From Halovenus amylolytica (GTDB lineage Archaea > Halobacteriota > Halobacteria > Halobacteriales > Haloarculaceae), in NCBI GenBank assembly GCA_004015825.1, contig SAYS01000006.1, positions 160,665 to 224,664 of the forward strand: a stretch of 64,000 nucleotides of DNA. Direction: 5' to 3'. The stretch's first letter is position 1, and every line of letters begins with the position of its first letter. Positions 1 to 8,768 of the stretch are shown here, one piece after another. The position numbers and the translations under genes are program-made. The notes beneath the pieces were generated by a model that worked only from the letters and a program-made list of their open reading frames with translations, was not told the DNA's origin and made no database searches.

Positions 1-474
1 AATCTCCTTTGCGGCACTACGAATCTCTTCAAAAGATGGTATCGTTGGTGATAGCTCGCTTCTCCCTTGAGCTCTGTGCAAATCCGTGGCCAACTCAAAC
101 CAATACGGTTTATAATTTGTTTGACGGAGCCCAATTAATGTGTTAGCCGAGAGATTGTCAACATCCTTGTGTTTGGATTGATTGCGTATCAATTCCGGCT
201 CAGTGATGCTCTCTTTCACATGATTATACGGTAGCGTCGTCACCATCTTTATTGTATGCCGCAGACGAGAGTTACCATCGGTTATGATTATATTCGTGTG
301 ATGCTGATTCGGGGCATTAGTCAGCGCACCCACTAGAAACTTGGCTGTATCCGTGTCCGCGATCCCATACGTTTGTCCTCCCGGATAAATATCATATATC
401 TGTCTGCTTTTGTTGTGCTTAACGGCTTTTCCGTTTGTTTCTGGACTTGGTTCAGTGTTCGACTGTCGATTCAT
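1..474 (-). CDS. Hypothetical protein, 3' end outside the window
   Basis: An open frame runs from an ATG at 474 leftward past position 1, so only the first 158 residues are visible and the C-terminus lies outside. The first 25 residues are polar and low in complexity; the rest looks like a folded soluble protein (for example YPGGQTYGIADTDTAKF, then an Ile-rich strand before TDGNSRLRHTIK). I recognise no family and see no membrane segment. The ATG overlaps the stop of the small upstream ORF as ATGA, which suggests translational coupling or, alternatively, one gene split by a frameshift. The reading is solid as an open frame; the function is unknown. Confidence 0.55.
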   Translation of the reverse strand, partial: MNRQSNTEPSPETNGKAVKHNKSRQIYDIYPGGQTYGIADTDTAKFLVGALTNAPNQHHTNIIITDGNSRLRHTIKMVTTLPYNHVKESITEPELIRNQSKHKDVDNLSANTLIGLRQTNYKPYWFELATDLHRAQGRSELSPTIPSFEEIRSAAKEI

Positions 475-650
475 TTTTGTGCGTTCGAGTCCGTCGTCTT
501 GCTCATCTCCGTCTCTGGACTGTTCGAGGAGTTATCTTTTGACGTTGTGGTCTTCTCAGATTCATCACTTTGTGTCTGCTCACGCATTGACCCTCGCAGG
601 AGGTTCTGAAGCCACTTTGGTAGTACTGTCTTGTCGTCATCACCCGTCAT
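471..650 (-). CDS. Small acidic, Ser/Thr-rich hypothetical protein (59 aa)
   Basis: ATG at 650 and TGA at 471-473 give 59 residues beginning MTGDDDKTVLPKWLQNLL. A short amphipathic stretch (residues 9-20) is followed by a disordered tail rich in Ser, Thr, Glu and Lys. The stop overlaps the start of the next gene (ATGA), the usual sign of coupled translation. The tail has the same composition as the N-terminus of the downstream ORF, so the two could be one gene interrupted by a frameshift. No family is recognised. Confidence 0.4.
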   Translation of the reverse strand: MTGDDDKTVLPKWLQNLLRGSMREQTQSDESEKTTTSKDNSSNSPETEMSKTTDSNAQK

Positions 651-725
651 CGTGATTTGTCTTGTTTTGGTGCTGGGTACATGAGTGGCCCGAGGATTCG
701 ACCGAGCATGAAAGACTAAAAACCA

Positions 726-740
726 AAGTTTTTATATATA
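726..740 (+). promoter_or_regulatory. TATA-box promoter for the 761 gene
   Basis: The stretch ending TTTATATATA lies 20-30 bases before the ATG at 761. That spacing places transcription start at or beside the start codon, as in a typical haloarchaeal leaderless mRNA. Confidence 0.6.
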
Positions 741-760
741 GTTTTCCCTAACGTCGTGTA

Positions 761-1480
761 ATGGTGACCGAGACACATATATCGGAGGACAAGGAGGTTA
801 GTGACTGTCTGCTGACATATGACGTTATGGAACGACGAAACAAATTAGAGGCACTTGTCCCAGACGTTGTCGAGAAATTGGAGGCCCGAGGTCATACCGT
901 GTGGGAACAATTAGATGTGTATACGATTGTGGCAATTATACTTTCGGAGGCTGAACAGGACGACTGTTTGGAGATTACTGCAAAAGACGTGCGGACCATA
1001 GCTGGGGTTGATGTAGAGGATGAAACAGTAAGGAACCGCATGACTGCACTTGTAGACATTGGATTTGTTGAAATTAATGATCAAGAAAATAATATCTCCT
1101 ACTGTTTCCGACAGGACAGGGTTCAACCTGCGAAAGAACAAAACCAGTCCGAACCGGAAACAAAGACACCTGTAGAGCAGACGAAAGATCTCCTGGAAGT
1201 AGCCCCAACAGTGACCAGAAAAAAAGTACGAGAGCACTTTTGGGTCCGCTGTCTGTTTGATGGATTCGTCCCGACCCCTGCTCAACTGGAGCCGTATCAA
1301 AATAGGTACTTCCGAGGCGGAGGTATACTAGCTGTGTTCGTTGGTTGGGCTATTCAGAGTGGTTTTGGGGGCGCTTGGATTCAGTTAGTCTCTCAATTTG
1401 CACTCTTCTTGCTTGTTTTCGCGACCGGACTCTGGTTTGCGAGAACGATGCGGTTGACCTCGGTTCAATATCTGAGATGA
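761..1480 (+). CDS. Predicted winged-helix protein with C-terminal membrane anchor
   Basis: The protein has 239 residues. Residues about 55-120 have the pattern of a helix-turn-helix or winged-helix domain (ITAKDVRTIAGVDVEDETVRN, then MTALVDIGFVEI). A polar linker follows at about 125-150. The C-terminal 60 residues hold two hydrophobic segments (GGILAVFVGWAIQ and LVSQFALFLLVFATGLWFA), so the protein is probably a membrane-bound DNA-binding or sensory protein. It is divergent from the small ORF at 471-650 and has its own TATA box. I do not recognise the family; the domain calls are pattern-based. Confidence 0.6.
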   Translation: MVTETHISEDKEVSDCLLTYDVMERRNKLEALVPDVVEKLEARGHTVWEQLDVYTIVAIILSEAEQDDCLEITAKDVRTIAGVDVEDETVRNRMTALVDIGFVEINDQENNISYCFRQDRVQPAKEQNQSEPETKTPVEQTKDLLEVAPTVTRKKVREHFWVRCLFDGFVPTPAQLEPYQNRYFRGGGILAVFVGWAIQSGFGGAWIQLVSQFALFLLVFATGLWFARTMRLTSVQYLR

Positions 1481-2805
1481 TCGCTGTGCCAATCTCTGTA
1501 AATCCGATGTTGTTGACTGGTTGAATCCGGGGTTCTCGCTTCGGTGTTGTTCGATAGATCCGAAGAACCACGTGAACCGGGTTAGCTGTTTTCGGTGCAA
1601 ATCTGTGTCCCTTGCATTCTCTCAGCCGATTCTGGCCACGGCCTGGCCCGCTGTTGATATCTCACTGCGCGGCACATACCTTGTTCATCCGCCAGTGCTC
1701 TAGTCATACGGCTCCATCTCAGTATCAAACCGTACCAACTCATCAAGAGAGTGTGGGGTTTCATCGTATTTTGAAGCGGATACCTCGGGACTTGACCCCG
1801 AGGCTTGCCAGTTGACGAGAGAAATTAGCTGGACGACTCCACTGGGCTGACCAGCAGAAAGGACATTTTCTGTATGTGTTCACGATTCGTAGTGGGTGGA
1901 TCGAGTCATTCAGCTATCGTAATCATTGAGATTGTTGAACCAATCGACTCACCCGATGCAGTATGGTTTTGCAGCTGAGGACTGACAGTAATTCGCTTGA
2001 GCAGTCAGCCCGTTGGCTCGGTGCTGTCTGTCCAAAAGCATGACTCATACATATCCGGTGTTGGGGTAATCTTTATCTTGGTATTCGGTGGCCCCGGAGT
2101 ACGAACCTGAAGAAGCACGTGGGCCAGTCCGCTTGCGTCGCGTGTTGCCTGTGATGGGGTTGCTTGTTTCCGATCGAACTGGTCGTAGGGGTTGTCCGGA
2201 TAACTGAATCCCTCTTTGCCCGCTGGCCGCGACAAATTGAAGAGGATGCCGAAGTTGCTGGGAAGCCTCTGTTGACACATTGTTTCGAGCAGTTGATCGA
2301 TATCGACGCTGAATCTGATTGTCGACTAGATTAAAACGGGAGATCGTTGATTCTCTTGAGGATGAGTTCTATGGTGAATACGAGTTTTCAGATGCGGTGG
2401 TTCTCTTGTTAGATGTGACCCGGACTATTGACGCGGGGACGCACAATCTGTGTACCGTCAGCGAGCGAGATGCCACCGCGGTGTCTCGACCGTCCGGTAC
2501 GCGTACACGGAAACTGGATCACCTTCGCCCAACTGTGTCTCACAGCCCCTGCATCAGACCTCGAGTGACGACAGCCCCATGCGAAGGCCAGTGAATAACT
2601 GTTCAAGCGCGGCGACGGCGGCATGTTCACTTGTTGATCTTGCGACCACATTTATTAGAAGACCGAACGCTGAGGGATTCCAACCAGATGAGCACCATTC
2701 CGAACTTCGGGTCTATTCGACAACATCCACCGAGTCTCACCCGTATATTGAACAGTACCCGAAAGAGATGGGCCTACTGGAACGAGATCCCACACTTGAA
2801 GAGGA
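1481..2805. other. Gene-poor, decayed region
   Basis: About 1.3 kb separate the 761 gene from rmlB. Open frames here are short and mutually exclusive. The only stretch that reads clearly as former coding sequence is the remnant at 1700-1879. A second open stretch on the + strand (about 2640-2815, ending MGLLERDPTLEEDYR) and one on the - strand (2005-2280) have protein-like composition, but I recognise neither and see no promoter for them. Confidence 0.4.
1700..1879 (-). pseudogene. C-terminal remnant of an unidentified protein gene
   Basis: Reading the - strand from 1879 to a TAG at 1700-1702 gives 59 residues of convincing haloarchaeal protein (SGVVQLISLVNWQASGSS, then KYDETPHSLDELVRFDTE). 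There is no start codon, and an in-frame TGA lies directly upstream at 1880-1882. It therefore looks like the surviving 3' end of a gene whose 5' part was lost. The family was not identified. Confidence 0.45.
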
Positions 2806-3726
2806 CTACAGGTAGTATTCGACTGTTTCTTCCAGTCCTTGTTCGAACGACCACTCTGGCTCCCACCCGAGGGCTTCGATTTTCTCGGTATCGAGTGCGT
2901 AGCGTTGGTCGTGTCCCGGACGGTCTTCAACAAATTCGATGAGATCCTCGGAAGCACCGACTTCATCGAGAATCTTCCGTGTGATCTCGATGTTCTGTAA
3001 TTCGTGGCCACTCCCTATGTTGTAGATCTCGCCTGGGTCACCCTCTTTGAGAACGCGTTCCACTGCGCGGCAGTTATCAAACACGTACGTCCACTCCCGG
3101 ACGTTGCTACCATCCCCGTACAAAGGGAGGGACTCCCCATCGGCTGCGTGTTTGATGAACTTTGGAATAAGTTTTTCAGGGTGTTGTCGCGGGCCGTAGT
3201 TGTTCGACGAGCGTGTGATCACGACGGGTAGATCGTACGTCACGTAGAAGCTGTGAGCGAGGAGATCCGCACTGGCCTTTGTCGCTGCGTATGGGTTTCG
3301 TGGGTCCGGCGGGTCCGATTCGGCGAATGTCCCGTCGAGAATCTCGCCGTACACTTCGTCGGTCGAGATCTGCACGAATCGCTCGATATCGACCTCTCGT
3401 GAGACATCCAGAAGCACCTGAGTTCCCTGGACGTTCGTCGAGACGAATGGTTCGGTATCGTTTATCGAGCGATCGACGTGGGATTCCGCGGCGAAATTGA
3501 CGATGGCGTCAGCATCCGCTGCGAGTTCTGTCACCAGTTCCCGGTCCCGAATATCTCCTTCTACGAACTCGTGGCGATCGTTCGAGAGTGTTCCGTCCAA
3601 GTTGGATCGGTCTCCAGCGTAGGTTAGTGCATCGAGAGTCGTCACCTGATGATCGGTCGTATCGACCAGGTGATGCACGAAGTTAGAGCCAATAAAGCCA
3701 GCACCGCCAGTTACGAGAAGATGCAT
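2806..3726 (-). CDS. rfbB: dTDP-glucose 4,6-dehydratase (RmlB/RfbB)
   Basis: This enzyme converts dTDP-glucose to dTDP-4-keto-6-deoxyglucose, the second step to dTDP-rhamnose. The 306-residue extended SDR protein has the NAD-binding GxxGxxG at residues 7-13, the catalytic TDE at 122-124 and YxxxK at 146-150 (YAATK). The length is slightly short of the usual 310-350. In Haloferax volcanii the equivalent gene set (agl11-agl14) makes rhamnose for an N-glycan. The start at 3726 lies about 26 bases from an AT-rich box shared with the divergent rmlD gene. Confidence 0.93.
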   Translation of the reverse strand: MHLLVTGGAGFIGSNFVHHLVDTTDHQVTTLDALTYAGDRSNLDGTLSNDRHEFVEGDIRDRELVTELAADADAIVNFAAESHVDRSINDTEPFVSTNVQGTQVLLDVSREVDIERFVQISTDEVYGEILDGTFAESDPPDPRNPYAATKASADLLAHSFYVTYDLPVVITRSSNNYGPRQHPEKLIPKFIKHAADGESLPLYGDGSNVREWTYVFDNCRAVERVLKEGDPGEIYNIGSGHELQNIEITRKILDEVGASEDLIEFVEDRPGHDQRYALDTEKIEALGWEPEWSFEQGLEETVEYYL

Positions 3727-3748
3727 ACTGGCTCAAAACGGAGCAGTA

Positions 3749-3760
3749 GGTATTTATTTT
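3749..3760. promoter_or_regulatory. Shared divergent TATA element, rfbB / rfbD
   Basis: Only 54 bases separate the two ATGs (3726 on -, 3781 on +). The single AT-rich block TATTTATTTT (read AAAATAAATA on the other strand) is at leaderless-promoter distance, about 25 bases, from both starts. One box may therefore drive both genes. Confidence 0.55.
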
Positions 3761-3780
3761 TCCTTCGGATGATTGGTAAC

Positions 3781-4671
3781 ATGACTGTTCTTGTCGTCGG
3801 GGCCAGCGGATTGCTCGGGAGCAATGTCGTCACTGCTGGCAAAGCCCGTGGGCGCGACGTTGTCGGGACGTATCATTCGACACGACCTCGATTCGAGATC
3901 CCACTGGAGCAGTTAGACGTTCGTAACACCGACAGATTTCGAGAGTTGATTCAGGAATATCAGCCAACGACTGTCATCAATTGTGCAGCCATGACGGATG
4001 TGGATGGCTGTGAATCGAATCCCGACGAGGCGTTTGCAATCAACGCAGAAGCCCCCGAAGTGTTTGCTGCTATTTGTGCGGAGACAGACACTCGATTCGT
4101 TCATATTTCAACGGACTATATTTTCGATGGCTCGACAAGTGGCTCATACGCGGAAGCAGCTAATCCCAATCCGCAGCAGGTGTACGGTGAGTCGAAGCTA
4201 GCCGGCGAGCAAGCGGTTCGCACTGCTGGTTCTGACCCACTGGTGATTCGACCCTCGTTCGTGTACGGAGTGCATCGATCACGCGATGAACTGACTGGAT
4301 TCCCTGCATGGGTTCGAGAACAGCTCACCAATGGCGAGTCTGTTCCTCTCTTTACAGATCAGTACATTACGCCGAGCCGGGCAGGTGAGACTGCAGAGAC
4401 GCTTCTCGAATTGGGGAGTGCTGGTCAGTCGGGAGTCGTTCACATCGCTGCTCGAAGCTGTGTCACACCGTACGAATTCGGAGAGCAAATTTGCCGACTC
4501 ATCGGTGCATCTGTGGAGTCACTCGAAGAAGGCTCTATGGATGACGTTGATCGGCCGGCGAAACGTCCAAAACGTACGTGTCTCGATGTAAGTCGAGTTG
4601 AGGAGGTTCTCGATCGCCCGCAGCCGACACTTACGGCGGATCTCGCCACGATTGATCGCTACTTCAGCTGA
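3781..4671 (+). CDS. rfbD: dTDP-4-dehydrorhamnose reductase (RmlD)
   Basis: This is the last step of dTDP-L-rhamnose synthesis, an NAD(P)H-dependent reduction of dTDP-4-keto-rhamnose. The 296 residues show GxxGxxG at 7-13 (GASGLLG), TDY at 111-113 and YxxxK at 135-139 (YGESK). The frame stays open further upstream, but that part overlaps rfbB, and the conserved N-terminus MTVLVVGASG fixes the start at 3781. The gene is convergent with the zinc-finger gene at 4673, one base after its stop. Confidence 0.93.
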   Translation: MTVLVVGASGLLGSNVVTAGKARGRDVVGTYHSTRPRFEIPLEQLDVRNTDRFRELIQEYQPTTVINCAAMTDVDGCESNPDEAFAINAEAPEVFAAICAETDTRFVHISTDYIFDGSTSGSYAEAANPNPQQVYGESKLAGEQAVRTAGSDPLVIRPSFVYGVHRSRDELTGFPAWVREQLTNGESVPLFTDQYITPSRAGETAETLLELGSAGQSGVVHIAARSCVTPYEFGEQICRLIGASVESLEEGSMDDVDRPAKRPKRTCLDVSRVEEVLDRPQPTLTADLATIDRYFS

Positions 4672-4672
4672 G

Positions 4673-4852
4673 CTATATTTGATACTGATCGCGGTGTTCG
4701 AGGAAATGTTCTCGCTCAGAGTCCGGGAGATCTTCGAACCGAAGGACTGTGTTACAGTCGAGGCGGGGACATTTCATCACTCGATTCTTTTCGAGTTCAT
4801 TTGCCGCGACGACTGTACCACAGTCCGGACAGGTATGTGTGATGATGCGCAT
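4673..4852 (-). CDS. Small CPxCG-type zinc-finger protein (59 aa)
   Basis: The 59-residue protein has two zinc-knuckle halves: C8-P-D-C11-G and C28-P-R-L-D-C33. It ends in a charged helix. The start at 4852 lies two bases after the rmlA stop, so it is probably co-transcribed with rmlA and rmlC. Small CPxCG-like zinc-finger proteins are abundant in haloarchaea; most have no known role. The second pair is spaced C-x4-C rather than C-x2-C. Its place inside a rhamnose operon suggests a regulatory or assembly role, but that is inference. Confidence 0.75.
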   Translation of the reverse strand: MRIITHTCPDCGTVVAANELEKNRVMKCPRLDCNTVLRFEDLPDSEREHFLEHRDQYQI

Positions 4853-4854
4853 GG

Positions 4855-5928
4855 TTACAGTTTGAGATTCGAGTTTTCTCCGACGACGAGTCGACGGCCC
4901 TCGGGGAGGAGCCCTTCTGCACTTTTGACTTGGGCATTTCGACCGATCAGGCTGTCTACGATTTTCCCGGAGGCCGAGACTTCTGACTCTCCGATGATGA
5001 CGGAGTTTTCGATGTGCGTGTGTTCGACCTCGCAGTCTTTCCCGATTGATGTGAACGGTCCGACGTAGGTGTCTGATTTGATCGTCGTTCCCTCTGCAAT
5101 CGAGACTGGACCACGAACCACTGCTCCAGACTCGATTGTTGCGGATTCGGCTAAATCGATTGTGCCGGAGATCTCTGCGTTGGTTTCGATTGTTCCATTG
5201 CGAGTATCGTCGATCGTTTCCAGAACTAAGCGGTTCGCCTCAAGAATATCCTCGGGTTTGCCCGTGTCTTTCCACCAGCCCTCAACTACATGGGAGTCTA
5301 TCGCGTGTCCGTCTTGGAGGAGTGACTGGATCGCATCTGTAATTTCGAGTTCTCCTCGCCACGACGGTTCGAGTGTTTCGATTGCATCAAAGATAGCCGG
5401 TGAGAATACGTACATCCCGATGAGTGCCAGGTTACTCGGTGGGTCGTCCGGTTTCTCGACCAGTTTGAGGACGTTTCCGTTCTCGTCGACATCAGCAACA
5501 CCGAACTGCTCTGGATTCGCGACGCGCTGGAGGGCAATTCCGGCAGCGTAATCCCCAGCCTCGAAGCTCTCGACGAGTTCGACTACACCGTTGTCGAGGA
5601 TATTATCACCGAGGTACATCACGAAATCGTCGTCACCAACGAACTCGCGTGCACATCCGGCGGCGTGTGCGAGTCCGAGTGGGTTGCCCTGGATGATATA
5701 CGTAATCTCGACGCCATACTCCGAGCAGTCGCCAAGGTGTTGCTGGATCGCTTCGCGTCCGAGATTTCCGAGTACTACGCCGATTTCGGTAATTCCAGCG
5801 TCTTTGAGGTCTTCGATGGCATATTCGAGAACCGGTTTGTTGGCCACCGGGACGAGCTGTTTCGGGCCGGTATGTGTGATAGGGCGGAGTCGGGTCCCCC
5901 GGCCGCCTGCGAGGATTATTCCCTTCAT
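4855..5928 (-). CDS. rfbA: Glucose-1-phosphate thymidylyltransferase, long form (RmlA)
   Basis: The enzyme joins dTTP and glucose-1-phosphate to give dTDP-glucose, the first step of the rhamnose pathway. The 357-residue protein starts MKGIILAGGRGTRLRP, the nucleotidyltransferase signature, with GPKQLVPVANKP at 21-32. After about residue 240 come hexapeptide-like repeats (left-handed beta helix), as in archaeal long-form sugar nucleotidyltransferases. The start is three bases before the rmlC stop (5931) in an operon with rmlC and the zinc-finger gene. Substrate choice rests on the rml neighbours. Confidence 0.9.
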   Translation of the reverse strand: MKGIILAGGRGTRLRPITHTGPKQLVPVANKPVLEYAIEDLKDAGITEIGVVLGNLGREAIQQHLGDCSEYGVEITYIIQGNPLGLAHAAGCAREFVGDDDFVMYLGDNILDNGVVELVESFEAGDYAAGIALQRVANPEQFGVADVDENGNVLKLVEKPDDPPSNLALIGMYVFSPAIFDAIETLEPSWRGELEITDAIQSLLQDGHAIDSHVVEGWWKDTGKPEDILEANRLVLETIDDTRNGTIETNAEISGTIDLAESATIESGAVVRGPVSIAEGTTIKSDTYVGPFTSIGKDCEVEHTHIENSVIIGESEVSASGKIVDSLIGRNAQVKSAEGLLPEGRRLVVGENSNLKL

Positions 5929-5930
5929 TG

Positions 5931-6392
5931 CTAGTAGGGCTGTTCATCCCAGTCCATAGGGATTTCGTCTGTGTCCGGCGGGAGACGTTCCTCGTCTGGA
6001 TCGTCGTAATCATACAGGTTCGTCGGGAAATTGATTAGGATGGCCTGTTCGTTGCCAACGACTTTGAAGCCGTGCCAGCAGTCACCGGGAATACGAATCG
6101 CTTTCTGGTTGTGCTCTCCGATGACGAATTTGTTTACTTCGCCCTGTGTGGGTGAGTCCTCTCGGTCGTCGTATATTCCGACCTTGATGCGGCCCGACGG
6201 GCAGATGAAGTGATCGACTTGGCCGCGCGTGTGTCGGTGCCAGGCTCTAGTGACTCCCGGATAGCTGAGTGAGTAATACGACATTGCGGGCTCGGGATCG
6301 TACTCCTCCCAGTCTTCCCGGAAGATCTCGACGAGGTGGCCGCGCTCGTCGGCGTTGACTTGGAGGTCGCGGGTTTCTACGTCGTGGATCAT
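5931..6392 (-). CDS. rfbC: dTDP-4-dehydrorhamnose 3,5-epimerase-like protein (RmlC)
   Basis: A cupin of the RmlC type that epimerises dTDP-4-keto-6-deoxyglucose to the rhamno form. It shows the His-rich substrate loop TRAWHRHTRGQVDHF, YYSLSYPG before it and the barrel segment IRIPGDCWHGFKV. The frame is open to an upstream ATG at 6434, but I prefer the ATG at 6392 (MIHDVETRD). It matches the family's N-terminus and has an AT-rich box (GAAATAAAC) about 25 bases upstream. The likely operon is rmlC-rmlA-zinc finger, all reading leftward. Confidence 0.85.
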   Translation of the reverse strand: MIHDVETRDLQVNADERGHLVEIFREDWEEYDPEPAMSYYSLSYPGVTRAWHRHTRGQVDHFICPSGRIKVGIYDDREDSPTQGEVNKFVIGEHNQKAIRIPGDCWHGFKVVGNEQAILINFPTNLYDYDDPDEERLPPDTDEIPMDWDEQPY

Positions 6393-6438
6393 TAGATTGG
6401 AATTCTCTGTAATCTGTTTATTTCCTATGGTCAAAGTT

Positions 6439-7170
6439 CTACTGTAAAATCGCGGTCAGCACGTATATATCATTTTCAACACAGAACTCGGACTTATTAT
6501 CATCTGCAACTTCTTTTGAAACAATTTCGTATGGCATCTCTTCAAGAATCGTCTGTATCTGCTCACTTGATGCGTCATATAGTCCATGAGATTCAACGAA
6601 AATGACTCTTGGCTTCTGCATGAGATTTTGCAGGATATCAATCTCTGCTCCTTCACAGTCTAACTCTAGCACATCGCACTCAGGTAGGTCGCTTGGCTGG
6701 AGACGCTGGACTTTTGCTTCGTCGGAGTTGCCATATACTGATTTTGGTGATCCGACGATTCGATGATTCACGCGTACAATATCTCCTACACCACAACGTC
6801 TGGCTGTCTCGCGTGTTTTCTGTACATGTGTTCGTGATCCTTCAAAAACAATCACTCTTCCCTCATTTCCCACCTTTTGAGCTGACTTGACTGCAGTAAC
6901 GCCATATCCACCTCCTACCGTGACAATAGTATCTCCAGATTTAACATACTTCTCTATTCCAGCAACAAGACCAGACTCGTACGTCGGTTCACTAATATCT
7001 TCCCAGGGAAAATGTGACTTTTGAACTGGAATTCCATTGTAGGTTGGCAATCCAATAAGAGGGAGTCGAGTGACGTATTCTCCATACACATACCTGCTTC
7101 CTTTTTTTATAAAACTCATAACCCCATCGCGCCGAATTACCCGAACCCCTTTTCTTATTAATGTAGTCAT
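6439..7170 (-). CDS. FkbM-family SAM-dependent methyltransferase
   Basis: The 243-residue protein has a SAM-binding loop TIVTVGGGYGVTAV (about residues 80-93, normally DVGANxG) and the family's acidic motif LELDCEGAEIDIL (about 168-180), followed by VIFVESHG. FkbM-type enzymes O-methylate sugars or small molecules. In this context a sugar of the surface glycan is the likely target. Base composition is clearly AT-richer than in the rml genes, starting the AT-rich part of the locus. The exact acceptor cannot be told from sequence. Confidence 0.8.
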   Translation of the reverse strand: MTTLIRKGVRVIRRDGVMSFIKKGSRYVYGEYVTRLPLIGLPTYNGIPVQKSHFPWEDISEPTYESGLVAGIEKYVKSGDTIVTVGGGYGVTAVKSAQKVGNEGRVIVFEGSRTHVQKTRETARRCGVGDIVRVNHRIVGSPKSVYGNSDEAKVQRLQPSDLPECDVLELDCEGAEIDILQNLMQKPRVIFVESHGLYDASSEQIQTILEEMPYEIVSKEVADDNKSEFCVENDIYVLTAILQ

Positions 7171-7343
7171 ATTACATTCGTCTACTTCACTACATTCATT
7201 GCTTTCGGATTATTGATGCTCATTACACAATTCCTTAGCAGGTGCAACTTCGCTGGATTTCATGCTAGTCTCGAGTCATAACCCCTATATAAAATGCTAA
7301 GATACAATCAATTAAGACTCTACCGATAAATGACGGCAGTAGA

Positions 7344-8753
7344 ATGAATCTAGTAAAATCAACGAGTAAAATCTTCTTTGTTAAAGTCGCCAACGCTGTC
7401 CTTGGGTTCGTCGCTATTGCATATTTTGCTCGTGCTCTTGGGTCTGCTGAGTTGGGAATATTCTTTTTATTTCAGGCAGTTCACGGGATGCTATCAATCC
7501 CTGCTGACTTCGGCATTAATAATGCTGTAAAAAAAAGACTAAGTGAAGGTTCTAATCAATCGACAATACTGGGAACTGCAGTTTCAGCTAAATTTCTCTC
7601 TATTGGAATAATTTGTGTTATCGTTCTTCTCATCTCGGATTACATAAACTCATATTTGGGTAGGGAATGGGGTATATATTTAGTCATTGCCATTTTTTTC
7701 AGTCAATATTCAAAGTTGTTCATCTCCGTCTTGCACGGTGAATTACGTGTTGGTGAGACAGCAATAATTTCGCTTACAAGACAAATTGTCTGGATTACAT
7801 CTGGGGTAATTCTACTGTCGGTTGGACTTGATGCACTCGGTCTTGTTTATGCATTTATTCTTGGAGAAATAGCAGTCCTTCTCTGGTCGCTCTATCGTAT
7901 TGATACACCATTCGGGTGGCCGGAACTGGCTCAGGCACGCTCTGTATTTGATTATTCACGCTTTAGCTTTATTTCATCAATCGGTGGATACGCGTACAGT
8001 TGGGTCGATGTTCTCATAATTGGATTCTTTCTTTCTTCATCCTATGTGGCAGCATACGAGGTTGCATGGCGTGTTACTGCAGTTGTAGTGTTGTTTAGCC
8101 AAGCAATTGCAACAACAATATTCCCACAAGTTAGTTTATGGGATAGCGAAGATGCAACTGAAAAAATACAGGAACTATTGCCACCAGCGGTAACAGCATC
8201 CATTATCTTAGCTATCCCGGCCTTTTTTGGCTCGATCGCGTTCTCAACAGAGATTCTTGAACTTATATTTGGCCCAGAATTCGCGATGGCATCATTAGTT
8301 CTCATTATACTAATGGGAGAAAAAATCTTCCAATCAGCACACAAGGTACTTGGATATAGCTTACAGGCTATTGATCGACCGGATCTTGCCGCTTATATCG
8401 GTCTCCTCACTATAATAGTGAATATATTCCTCAACTTTGCATTGATTCCTGTTTTTGACATTACTGGCGCTGCATTTGCAACCGGGCTCTCCTTCTTGCT
8501 CAATACTGTTCTCCATGCTGGATTTCTGAGAAACTATCTTCCCTTCAAAATAGAATATAAGAAAGTCGCTTGGAGCTTTGTCTCCTCAGCTACAATGATG
8601 GGTATTTTGCTTCTATCCAAATCATATTTTCCAGCAAATTCAATTATCGTACTTCTTGGATATGTCGGCGTCGGTGCTCTATTTTACTTCGTTCTCCTCT
8701 TGTCTTATCAGCCTATGAAAAGTGACTTAGAGAGATTATCAAAATCTTTTTGA
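7344..8753 (+). CDS. Oligosaccharide flippase (Wzx/RfbX type)
   Basis: This 469-residue integral membrane protein has about 12-14 hydrophobic segments. The N-terminus (SKIFFVKVANAVLGFVAIAY) and the segment ARALGSAELGIFFLFQAV are typical of polysaccharide-export flippases of the MATE/MOP superfamily. Such proteins move lipid-linked oligosaccharide across the membrane; in Haloferax, AglR is the related factor for dolichol-linked mannose. It is the only flippase candidate in the locus. The gene is AT-rich and stands alone on this strand between leftward genes. Confidence 0.85.
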   Translation: MNLVKSTSKIFFVKVANAVLGFVAIAYFARALGSAELGIFFLFQAVHGMLSIPADFGINNAVKKRLSEGSNQSTILGTAVSAKFLSIGIICVIVLLISDYINSYLGREWGIYLVIAIFFSQYSKLFISVLHGELRVGETAIISLTRQIVWITSGVILLSVGLDALGLVYAFILGEIAVLLWSLYRIDTPFGWPELAQARSVFDYSRFSFISSIGGYAYSWVDVLIIGFFLSSSYVAAYEVAWRVTAVVVLFSQAIATTIFPQVSLWDSEDATEKIQELLPPAVTASIILAIPAFFGSIAFSTEILELIFGPEFAMASLVLIILMGEKIFQSAHKVLGYSLQAIDRPDLAAYIGLLTIIVNIFLNFALIPVFDITGAAFATGLSFLLNTVLHAGFLRNYLPFKIEYKKVAWSFVSSATMMGILLLSKSYFPANSIIVLLGYVGVGALFYFVLLLSYQPMKSDLERLSKSF

Positions 8754-8768
8754 TCCAATCATTGTATT

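Noticed and set aside
2319..2594. 91-residue open frame in the left region
   Set aside because: The first part (IVDSLEDEFYGEYEFSDAVV) is protein-like, but the second half has shadow-type composition, no promoter is seen and no family is recognised.
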